The translations under genes and the position numbers were made by a program. A stretch of DNA of 18,384 nucleotides, taken from the NCBI GenBank assembly GCA_018896395.1, contig JAHIMN010000290.1, positions 1-18,384 of the forward strand, given 5' to 3'. Position 1 is the first letter of the stretch. Each line of letters begins with the position of its first letter. Under the pieces are notes generated by a model, which worked only from the letters and a program-made list of their open reading frames with translations, did not search any database and was not told the DNA's origin. This DNA is from Verrucomicrobiota bacterium (GTDB lineage: Bacteria; Verrucomicrobiota; Kiritimatiellia; JAAZAB01). Positions 7,050 to 14,500 of this stretch are shown here, in pieces.

Positions 7050-7078
7050 TTGCCGGAAATGGCGCCATCGTTTACAAT
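7050..7078 (+). promoter_or_regulatory. Candidate promoter of gcvT, possibly giving a leaderless transcript
   Basis: TTGCCG (7050-7055) and TACAAT (7073-7078) are spaced 17 bp apart; the -10 matches 5 of 6. The predicted start of transcription falls about 7 bp on, near the ATG at 7087, and no Shine-Dalgarno is visible before that ATG. No glycine riboswitch-like motif was found in the leader region. Consensus-based only. Confidence 0.35.
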
Positions 7079-7086
7079 GCATGTTC

Positions 7087-8217
7087 ATGCAAACATCGCT
7101 TTATAACGACCACGTGGCCTTGGGCGCCCGGATGGTGCCGTTCGCGGGGTGGGAGATGCCGCTGGTTTATCGCGGCATTATTCCTGAACACCTCTGGACC
7201 CGTGCGCATGCGTCGGTCTTCGACATTTGTCACATGGGCGAATTCGGAATCAAGGGCGCGACCGCCGAAGCGGACTTGGAACGGCTGGTGACCTTGGGCG
7301 TGTCGTCGCTGAAACCCGGCGCCTGCGCCTATGGCTACCTGCTGGCGGAAGATGGCGGCGTGCGGGATGACGTCATCTGCTTCCGCTTGGGCGCCGACCG
7401 GTTCTGGCTGGTGGTTAACGCCGGCACATTGGCCGGCGACCGGGATTGGATTCGGGCCCACCTCTCGCCGCGCACGACCTTCACGGATCTTTCACCGGCC
7501 ATGGCCAAACTTGATATCCAGGGACCTTGCGCCTGCTTGAGTGTGGAAGCGGCGTTAGGTCAGGCCCTGCCGCTCCTGGGCTATTTTCACTTTCAGGAAG
7601 TGACGATCCAGGATACACCGTGCCTGTTGAGCCGTACCGGCTATACCGGTGAATTTGGCTATGAGCTTTATGTGCCCGCGAACGAAGTCCCCCGCTTTTG
7701 GAATCTCCTGCTGAAGTCCGGCCAGATTCTGCCCGCCGGCCTGGGCGCGCGGGACACCTTGCGCGTGGAAATGGGCTATCCCCTGTATGGCCACGAACTG
7801 CGCCGTGAGTGGCGGCCGCCCACGTCGCTCCGCTACGGGGCAAGTGGCCACTTGGCTGCCGACGTGGCGGGCGCCAGCCGGGGGCGGTTTATGGACATGG
7901 CCAAGCCGTTTATCGGGCGGGAAGCAGTGCGCCGCGAACTGGAAACCGGTGCGTTCCGGGTGCTGGTGGGCCTTTTGCTGGAAGGCCGCATGGCGGGGCG
8001 CGCAGGCGATCCGGTGATGAAAAATGGGATTGGGGTGGGGGAAGTGACCAGCGGTCTGTTTGCGCCCAGCCTGAACGTGGCCGTGGCGCTGGCGTACGTG
8101 GACCAGGCCGTGAGCCGCCCGGGCGAGGCGCTGGCCATTACGGGGCGCAGAAAATCGCTGAACGCCCGGGTGGAAGCCCTGCCGTTGTACAAAAAAGGGA
8201 CAGCGCGGCGCTCCTGA
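7087..8217 (+). CDS. gcvT: Glycine cleavage system T protein (aminomethyltransferase)
   Basis: GcvT transfers the aminomethyl carbon from lipoyl-GcvH to tetrahydrofolate, releasing ammonia. Matching motifs: DHVALGARMVPFAGWEMP (8-25), GGVRDD (90-95; Asp95 corresponds to the catalytic Asp96 of the Thermotoga enzyme), SRTGYTGEFGYELY (182-195), PAGLGARDTLRVE (216-228) and FIGREA (275-280). The ATG at 7087 gives the standard N-terminus and 376 residues; an ATG at 7081 is also in frame. The oddity is the stretch between YGHEL and PFIGREA. It is 35 residues here against 19 in Thermotoga GcvT, and it encodes TSLRYGASGHLA from a dispersed repeat (7820-7867). The usual PxEAGLGW-type segment is replaced by AGASRGRFMDM. 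gcvPA follows after 101 bp of repeats where gcvH often lies. Confidence 0.93.
   Translation: MQTSLYNDHVALGARMVPFAGWEMPLVYRGIIPEHLWTRAHASVFDICHMGEFGIKGATAEADLERLVTLGVSSLKPGACAYGYLLAEDGGVRDDVICFRLGADRFWLVVNAGTLAGDRDWIRAHLSPRTTFTDLSPAMAKLDIQGPCACLSVEAALGQALPLLGYFHFQEVTIQDTPCLLSRTGYTGEFGYELYVPANEVPRFWNLLLKSGQILPAGLGARDTLRVEMGYPLYGHELRREWRPPTSLRYGASGHLAADVAGASRGRFMDMAKPFIGREAVRRELETGAFRVLVGLLLEGRMAGRAGDPVMKNGIGVGEVTSGLFAPSLNVAVALAYVDQAVSRPGEALAITGRRKSLNARVEALPLYKKGTARRS
7820..7867 (+). repeat. Dispersed repeat inserted in frame within gcvT
   Basis: The arms ccacgtcg (7820-7827) and cgacgtgg (7860-7867) are a perfect inverted repeat. Between them lies a perfect 14-bp palindrome, caagtggccacttg (7841-7854). 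The 29 bp at 7821-7849 match 24 of 29 positions at 11672-11700 in the giant gene, an unrelated protein. The extra length relative to the GcvT family is about 16 residues, or 48 bp, the size of this element. Confidence 0.8.
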
Positions 8218-8224
8218 AGACAGA

Positions 8225-8252
8225 AGTCAGAGATCAGAGGTCAGAGGTCGGG
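8225..8252. repeat. Heptamer tandem array, four units (ggtcaga type)
   Basis: There are four consecutive 7-bp units: agtcaga, gatcaga, ggtcaga, ggtcggg. They begin 7 bp after the gcvT stop codon. Confidence 0.88.
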
Positions 8253-8270
8253 CGGCGACAGACAGGAAAC

Positions 8271-8311
8271 ATCCGTCCAATCCGTCCGATACCGGACCGA
8301 ACACTGAACAC
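8271..8311. repeat. Short tandem units before gcvPA (9-bp and 7-bp)
   Basis: Two 9-bp units (atccgtcca, atccgtccg) at 8271-8288 are followed by two 7-bp units (cgaacac, tgaacac) at 8298-8311. The second word matches the reverse complement of the tgttcag/tgttcgg units at 3876-3896. The array ends 7 bp before the first possible start codon of gcvPA, so the translation leader of that gene is made of repeat sequence. Confidence 0.75.
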
Positions 8312-8318
8312 ATGAATT

Positions 8319-9680
8319 ATGGTTGCCACGATTATGACACAGAACATGGCATTTCAGGCCAATAGCCCTGCCGATGATCAGGCGATGCTGGCGACGCTGG
8401 GGCTGGCGGGGATTGACGAATTGTTCGCGGCGATTCCGCCAGACATGCAAACGTCCGCCTTCCATCTGCCGGCGGGCCTCTCGGAAATGGAAATGACCCG
8501 GCGGTTGGCGGAATTGGCGGACGCGAATGCGCGCAACCTGGTGAATTTCTGTGGCGGCGGGTTTTATGATCATTTTATTCCGGCCGCCGTGGATGCCCTG
8601 GCCGGGCGCGCCGAGTTCTACACGGCCTACACGCCCTATCAGCCGGAAGTTGCGCAAGGCACCCTGCAGGCGATCTATGAATTTCAGACCGCCATGACGC
8701 GGCTGACGGAGATGGAGGTTGCCAATGCCTCGCTCTACGACGGCGGCACGGCGCTCTTCGAGGCCACGATGATGGCCTTCCGCATCACGCGCCGTCGCCG
8801 CGTCCTGATTGACGAGGGCGTCAACCCGATTTACCGGACAATGCTGAAATGCTATTCGGCCAACCTGGCGTTTGAGTTTGTGGAGATCCCTCTGCGCGAT
8901 GGCCTGGCCGATCGCGCCGCCTTCCAGGCGCAATTGAACCGCGACGTCGCGGTGGTCATCGTGCAAAATCCCAATTTTTTCGGGTGCCTGGATGATTTGA
9001 GCGACCTCATTGCGGAGGCCCACCGCTCCGGCGCGCTGGGGATCGTGTCCGTGTATCCCCTGGCCCTGGGTATCGTCAAGACGCCCGGCGCCATGGGCGC
9101 GGATATCGTCACCGGCGAAGGCCAGAGCCTGGGCCTGCCGCTTTCCTTCGGCGGAGCGTACCTGGGGTTCATGACCACGCGCAAACTTTACGTGCATAAA
9201 ATGCCCGGCCGCTTAGTCGGCGCCACGCAGGATGCCCAGGGGCGGCGCGGCTTCGTGCTGACGCTCCAGGCGCGCGAACAGCATATCCGCCGCGAGAAAG
9301 CCACCTCCAATATCTGCACGGCCGAGTCCTTGTGCGCCTTGCGCGCGCTAATTTACCTGAGCCTTATGGGCAAAACCGGCCTGGTGGAGGTCGCCGAGCT
9401 GTGCGCGGCCAACGCCTCCTACGGCTGGCAGAAGCTGACGGCCATTCCGGGCGTCAAGCCGGTTTTCCACGCTAACTTCTTTAACGAGTTTGCGCTCTCC
9501 GTCCCCGCCAACGCGGCGGACGTGATCAGCGCACTGATTGACAAGGGCATTGCCGCCGGGTTCCCGGCGGGGCGCTATTACCGCGGGATGGAATCGGTCA
9601 TGCTGGTGGCCTTCACTGAGAAGCGCACCAAGGAGGAAATTGACTACCTGGCTGCCGCGCTGGAAGCGGCGCTCTGCTGA
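8319..9680 (+). CDS. gcvPA: Glycine dehydrogenase (decarboxylating) subunit 1
   Basis: This is the N-terminal half of the split P protein, which with GcvPB decarboxylates glycine and loads the aminomethyl group onto lipoyl-GcvH. The product is up to 453 residues (family about 440-450). The N-terminal motif MLATLGLAGIDELFAAIP, NFCGGGFYDHFIPAAVD, TAYTPYQPEVAQGTLQAIYEFQ, ANASLYDGGTALFEA and the ADIVTGEGQSLGLPLSFGGAYLGF segment are all characteristic. GcvPA lacks the PLP lysine, which lies in GcvPB. Starts at 8319, 8334 and 8346 are in frame with no clear Shine-Dalgarno. Alignment with the family favours 8334 or 8346, while 8319 is the longest. The gene sits between repeat-filled gaps (8218-8318 and 9681-9875) and probably forms one operon with gcvT and gcvPB. 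Confidence 0.95.
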   Translation: MVATIMTQNMAFQANSPADDQAMLATLGLAGIDELFAAIPPDMQTSAFHLPAGLSEMEMTRRLAELADANARNLVNFCGGGFYDHFIPAAVDALAGRAEFYTAYTPYQPEVAQGTLQAIYEFQTAMTRLTEMEVANASLYDGGTALFEATMMAFRITRRRRVLIDEGVNPIYRTMLKCYSANLAFEFVEIPLRDGLADRAAFQAQLNRDVAVVIVQNPNFFGCLDDLSDLIAEAHRSGALGIVSVYPLALGIVKTPGAMGADIVTGEGQSLGLPLSFGGAYLGFMTTRKLYVHKMPGRLVGATQDAQGRRGFVLTLQAREQHIRREKATSNICTAESLCALRALIYLSLMGKTGLVEVAELCAANASYGWQKLTAIPGVKPVFHANFFNEFALSVPANAADVISALIDKGIAAGFPAGRYYRGMESVMLVAFTEKRTKEEIDYLAAALEAALC

Positions 9681-9684
9681 AGAG

Positions 9685-9712
9685 GACGACAGGCGACAGA
9701 CAACGGACGATA
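9685..9712. repeat. Heptamer tandem array, four units (gacgaca type)
   Basis: Units gacgaca, ggcgaca, gacaacg and gacgata start 4 bp after the gcvPA stop. They are the reverse-complement form of the gtcgtct/gtcgtcc heptamers inside the prepilin gene (18012-18039). Confidence 0.85.
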
Positions 9713-9731
9713 GACCGGAGAAGTAAAAACA

Positions 9732-9859
9732 TTGCCCGCGAACCACGCGAAAGGGACGCGAATAGGAAGGATAATGGTGAATTGATGTCATCGCAATACA
9801 CTTATACAGAATGATCCTATAAATTATTTTCGCGTTCCTTTCGCGTGGTTCGCGGGCAA
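9732..9859. repeat. 128-bp element with 31-bp terminal inverted repeats
   Basis: The left arm at 9732-9762 begins ttgcccgcgaaccacgcg and the right arm at 9829-9859 ends cgcgtggttcgcgggcaa. They match as inverted repeats at 30 of 31 positions, around a 66-bp AT-rich core with no ORF. A diverged single arm is at 17898-17931. The element fills most of the gcvPA-gcvPB gap and ends 16 bp before the gcvPB start codon. It could be a non-autonomous mobile element or an RNA structural element; no direct repeats were recognised at its ends. Confidence 0.92.
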
Positions 9860-9875
9860 AATCTTATTTCAGATT

Positions 9876-11348
9876 ATGAAACTAATTTACGAAAAAAGCG
9901 TGGCGGGGCGGCGGGCGGTGCGTTCCCCGCGCCGCACCGTGCCGGGGCGGGAGCTGATCCAGAAACGGCTCCTGCGCACGCAGCCGGCGGAATTGCCGGA
10001 AGTGCCTGAAATCGAGGTGGTGCGGCATTTCACCAATCTGTCGCGGCTCAACTTTTCGGTGGATACCCAGTTCTACCCGCTCGGCTCCTGCACCATGAAA
10101 TACAATCCCAAGGCCTGCGAGGTGGTGGCCCAACACCCCGGCTTCGTCGGGATTCATCCGCTCTGGCCGCAACTGCGGGGCGGCGGGCAGTTGACCCAGG
10201 GCGCCCTGCGCCTGCTTTACGAAACCGAGCGGCTGCTGGCCGAGCTTACCGGGATGGCGGAATTCACGCTCCAGCCGCTGGCGGGCGCGCATGGCGAGTT
10301 GACCGGCGCTATGTTGATCGCGGCCTATCACCGCGACCGCGGCAACGCCAAAAAACATATCATGATTCCCGATTCCGCGCATGGCACCAATCCGGCCAGC
10401 GCCGCGCTGGCCGGATTCCAGGTGGTGGTGGCGCCATCCACGGCGCAGGGCACGGTGGATGTGAAAAAATTGAAAGGGTTTATTAATGCCGAGACGGCCG
10501 GCATGATGATGACCAATCCCAACACCCTGGGGCTTTTTGAGCCTGACGTGCGCCGGATAGCCGACTTGATTCATGCCGTGGATGGGCTCATGTATTACGA
10601 TGGCGCCAATTTCAACGCCATCATGGGACGCTGTAAGCCCGCGGAGATGGGCTTTGATGTTTGCCACCTGAACCCGCACAAGAGCTTTGCCGCGCCGCAC
10701 GGCGGGGGCGGGCCCGGCACGGGGCCGGTGGGCGTCGTGGAGCGCCTGCGGCCGTTCCTGCCGATTTCGCGGGTGGTCAAGACCAGGGACGGCACCTACA
10801 GCCTGGATTACGATTATCCCAAGAGCATCGGCTACGTGGCGCCGTTCTACGGCAATTTCAGCGTGCTGGTACGCACCTATGCTTACCTGCTCCTCCTGGG
10901 CCGCGAGGGCCTGCGCGCGGTCAGCGACCACGCAGTGCTCAATGCCAATTATGTGCTGAACAAGTTGAAGGATATTTTCCCGGCCGTCAGTGATCATTGC
11001 ATGCACGAGTGTGTGCTGAGCGCCAAGTCGTTGGTCGCCGGCGGGGTGCGGGCCATGGATATCGCCAAGGGGCTGATTGACCGCGGGTTCCATCCGCCCA
11101 CAGTCTATTTCCCGCTGATTGTGCCGGAAGCCATGATGATCGAACCCACCGAAACAGAGACCCGCGAAACGTTGGATGCCTTCATCCAGGCCATGCGCGA
11201 CCTGGCGCAGACGGCGCGCGCCAATCCCGCGGCCCTGCATGCCGCGCCGGTTACGACGACCGTGGGGCGGTTAGACGAGGTTGCCGCCGCCCGGAATATG
11301 GATTTGGCGTTTGAAGGGAAGTTTTTGCACCCCAACGGGGTGCTATAG
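9876..11348 (+). CDS. gcvPB: Glycine dehydrogenase (decarboxylating) subunit 2
   Basis: This is the PLP-bearing half of the split P protein, 490 residues as usual. FSVDTQFYPLGSCTMKYNPK (60-79) is the N-terminal hallmark. MIPDSAHGTNPASAALAGF (163-181) is the substrate/PLP segment. DVCHLNPHKSFAAPHGGGGPG carries Lys269, the expected Schiff-base lysine (family: HxNLHKTFxxPHGGGGPG). TVYFPLIVPEAMMIEPTETE is the conserved C-terminal motif. The ATG at 9876 follows the right arm of the 9732-9859 element by 16 bp, and no Shine-Dalgarno is evident, so translation may depend on the repeat leader. GcvH and dihydrolipoyl dehydrogenase, needed for a working system, are not in the window. Confidence 0.96.
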   Translation: MKLIYEKSVAGRRAVRSPRRTVPGRELIQKRLLRTQPAELPEVPEIEVVRHFTNLSRLNFSVDTQFYPLGSCTMKYNPKACEVVAQHPGFVGIHPLWPQLRGGGQLTQGALRLLYETERLLAELTGMAEFTLQPLAGAHGELTGAMLIAAYHRDRGNAKKHIMIPDSAHGTNPASAALAGFQVVVAPSTAQGTVDVKKLKGFINAETAGMMMTNPNTLGLFEPDVRRIADLIHAVDGLMYYDGANFNAIMGRCKPAEMGFDVCHLNPHKSFAAPHGGGGPGTGPVGVVERLRPFLPISRVVKTRDGTYSLDYDYPKSIGYVAPFYGNFSVLVRTYAYLLLLGREGLRAVSDHAVLNANYVLNKLKDIFPAVSDHCMHECVLSAKSLVAGGVRAMDIAKGLIDRGFHPPTVYFPLIVPEAMMIEPTETETRETLDAFIQAMRDLAQTARANPAALHAAPVTTTVGRLDEVAAARNMDLAFEGKFLHPNGVL

Positions 11349-11359
11349 ATATTCAGATT

Positions 11360-11450
11360 ATTAACCGCAGAGAACATAAAAGTAAAATAACATGGTCACC
11401 CATTTCCTTGATCCATTTTCTCTGAGATCTCTGCGATCTTTGCGGTTAAT
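11360..11450. repeat. 91-bp inverted-repeat element after gcvPB
   Basis: attaaccgca (11360-11369) and tgcggttaat (11441-11450) are perfect 10-bp terminal inverted repeats. The similarity continues inward less exactly as gaga-type words. The core is AT-rich and has no ORF. It begins 12 bp after the gcvPB stop, so it would be in the 3' end of the gcv transcript. The arms are too far apart, and no T-run follows, for a standard terminator. Confidence 0.75.
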
Positions 11451-11487
11451 ATCGCTTATTCTTTCAAAAAAAAACGTTAAATGCCGC

Positions 11488-11516
11488 TCGACATGCATGG
11501 CGCCATTCTGTATCCT
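11488..11516 (+). promoter_or_regulatory. Candidate promoter for the giant secreted protein gene
   Basis: TCGACA (11488-11493; 5 of 6 to the -35 consensus) and TATCCT (11511-11516; 4 of 6) are 17 bp apart. An overlapping TATAAC at 11516-11521 is a better -10 but would have a 22-bp spacer. The predicted leader of about 60 nt would contain the octamer array at 11547-11574. Confidence 0.3.
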
Positions 11517-11546
11517 ATAACTAATGGATTACTCAAATTGGTGAGT

Positions 11547-11574
11547 GAACCGTTGAACCGTTAAACCGTGAACC
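11547..11574. repeat. Tandem array gaaccgtt before the giant gene
   Basis: Units gaaccgtt (twice) and aaaccgt plus a partial gaacc. This is the same word as 6933-6967 and the reverse complement of 6704-6745. The array contains a GTG at 11568 that is in frame with the giant gene but is repeat-derived. Confidence 0.85.
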
Positions 11575-11585
11575 TGAGAAGTTAC

Positions 11586-14500
11586 ATGGCTTCCATAATA
11601 AAGCATGGTTTTCTATTCGTGCTGGTTGGCTTAACCTTTGCCTCGATCGCGAGCGCGGAGGTTGGGCCCGCCACGTCGCCCCATAGCGGGGCAAGTGGCC
11701 CCTTTGCCGCAGACGGGGCAATTCCTCCTATCGGATCTCAATCGCAAATCGGCAATCGCAAATCGGCAATTCCTTTGCGTGTGCCCTTCATCCAAAACCA
11801 GGGGCAGATCGCTGATCCCCATGTGCTGTTTTATGCCCGCACCTTCGGTGGCACGGTCTATGTGACGGCCGAGGGACAGTTGGTATATGTGTTGCCGCGC
11901 TCGGAGGACAGTCCTCAATCGAAAATCGAAAATCGAAAATCGAAAATTCCCCATCTGGCCGTGATTCGCGAGACGCTGGTGGATGCCGATCTGATGGCGT
12001 TGCCCTCGGGCGCGGAGCGCTCCGGGGCCATTATCAATTCATTCATCGGCAACGATCCTCGCCGCTGGCAGGCCAATATCCCCTCATTTACCGGCGTGCA
12101 GTTTGGTGACATATATGAAGGCATCGCGCTGGAAGTGCGCGCCACCGGTGATAACGTCGAAAAGATTTTCACCGTCGCGCCCGGCGCGGACCCCGCCCGG
12201 ATTGCCCTGCGCTTGGCCGGCACCGAGGGCGTGAGCATTACGCCCTCAGGCGAACTGGAAGCCCGCACCGCCCTGGGCCCCGTGCGGTTCACGGCGCCGG
12301 TGGCCTACCAGAGGAACGCGGCCGGGGAGCGTCAAAGCGTGAGCGTGGCTTACGCGCTGGAAGGCGACCAGGTCGGTTTTTGCGTGGGCGCTTTCGATGC
12401 CGCTCGTCCGCTGGTGATTGATCCTCTGCTGGCCTCCACGTTTATCGGCGGATCGAGTAGCAACGTCATCCGCGCCATGGCCTTGGATAGTCAGACCAAT
12501 GTGCTCGTGGCCGGCTACACGGCCTCCACGGATTTCCCCACCACCAACAGCTACGATACCAATTATCACGGTGGGAGCTACGACGGCTTCATTGCCAAGT
12601 TCGATCCCTACCTCACCAATCTGCTGGCCGCTACCTACCTGGGCGGCGCGAGCAACGACGCGATTATGGCCATGGGCATCAATTCCAATAACGGCGCCGT
12701 CTACGTGGCGGGCTACACAGCCTCGACTGATTTTCCCATAACGAATGCGGCCTATTCCAACTACAATGGCGGGGACTATGACGCCTTTGTGTCGGTGCTC
12801 AACAGTAATTTGATGACGCTGACGGCCTCAACTTACCTGGGCGGGACGAATGTGGATATGGCCTATGCCGTGGCGCTCAATGCGGCCGCCGATGTCTATG
12901 TGGCCGGTTACACGGCCTCGACCAATTTTCCCACCAACAATATTTATGGCGCCACGTTCCAGACCAATCTGGCGGGCGCCAATGACGCATTCGTGGCCAA
13001 ATTTAACGCCGCGTTGAGCGCCAACCAGGCATCCACGTTCGTCGGCGGTAACAGCAGCGATCAGGCCTTCAGCATGGCAATTGATACGAACGATTTTGTC
13101 TATCTTGCGGGCATCACCGCCTCCACCAACTTCCCCGTGACCAATGGCTATCAAATGGCACGTAGCGGGGCCAGCGATGCGTTTGTCGCCAAGCTGTCCG
13201 GTGCGTTGACCAACATGGTGGCCTCTACCTACCTGGGTGGCACGGGCAATGAGGCGGCCAATGGAATTGCCGTGGCGCCGTTCACCAACATCGTGTGCGT
13301 GGTGGGTTACACGGAGTCCGTGAACTTCCCCACGACCGCCGGCTCGCAAACGACAATAGGCGGACTCAAGGACGCGTTCCTGACCCGGCTTAACCTGGCG
13401 CTTACCAATGTCCTGGCCTCCACCTATCTTGGCGGCACGGGCGATGACGAGGCCACGGCGGTGCTGACCTCGGCCACAACCAATTCGCTCCGGATTTATG
13501 TGGCCGGCCATACGACTTCCTCCAATTTCCCCGTGACGACCAATGCCTACGACACCTCCGCCAACGGCGGGCGTGACGCGTTTGTTTCATATTTTGGCAC
13601 CGGCGCCACATTACAGGCTTCGACCTACCTGGGCGGCGCAACCAACGACAGCGCTTATGCCATGGCACTGCAGGCCGATCGTTTTTCCCTGTTTGTGGCC
13701 GGCGCCACGGCCTCCACCAACTTCCCCGCGACCCTGCGCGCTTATGATAACGACCGCACCGGCCGGACGAATGACTACGGGTTCGTGACCAAGTTGGGCT
13801 TTGGCCTGGCCTACGGCACAAAAAAGTGGCAGGTAACAATTTCGGATCCCGGGGATCTGCCGCTGGGATCAGCTTGGTTCGGTTCGCCGTCATTAGGATG
13901 GGATGGAACAATTTATGTGGGAGGGGGATCCAACCTTTATGCCTATGATGCCAACGGGAATGAGCGCTGGCATTTCAGAGCTAAAGGTCATATTACTGAT
14001 AATGGTGGTTATGATGGTTTAGGATCAACGCCAGCAATTGCGCGGGATGGGACGATATACTTCGGAACACTGAATGGATATTTACACGCCGTCAGCAAAG
14101 ATGGGGTGGGCCTTCGGACGAATTTTTTCAGTGGGCAAAAAATATATTCGTCGCCGGCTATTGGAAATGATGACACGATTTATTTTGGGGCAACTGAGTC
14201 GCCTTGGCCGTTTTATGCCGTGAGTTCGAACGGGACTGTCAGGTGGACCACTAACATGGCGTCGAGTATTATTGGGTCGCCGGCCATTGATACGAATGGG
14301 CGTATATATGTGGCTTGTTCGGTAGGATTATCGGATGCTCAATTATACATGATTGACACGAATGGAACGGCTCAAACAAATTGGTCATTGTCCGGCGTCG
14401 GCACGCCCTCTTCGCCGATGATAGCTTCGAATGGTTGGGTCTATATCGGCAGTGGCGCCAAGCTCTATGGTTTTGATACCGCCAGTAGCGCATCGCAAAC

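Noticed and set aside
6820..7068. Minus-strand ORF of 82 codons in the divergent spacer
   Set aside because: It runs straight through the inverted-repeat element and the octamer array. Its peptide is just translated repeat (SFRAERGIS), with no ribosome-binding site or domain.
6671..7086. Glycine riboswitch upstream of gcvT
   Set aside because: No tandem aptamer-like conserved stems were recognised. The spacer is accounted for by repeats and a short AT-rich promoter-like stretch.
9882..11240. 452-codon ORF antisense to gcvPB, and a 397-codon ORF antisense to the M24 gene (1754-2947)
   Set aside because: Long antisense frames are expected opposite GC-rich genes. Their products are rich in H, R and G, have no recognisable domain, and mirror genes with clear family motifs.
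11568..11585. GTG start for the giant gene
   Set aside because: It lies in the gaaccgtt-type array and would add NLRSY ahead of a normal signal peptide. The ATG at 11586 fits better.
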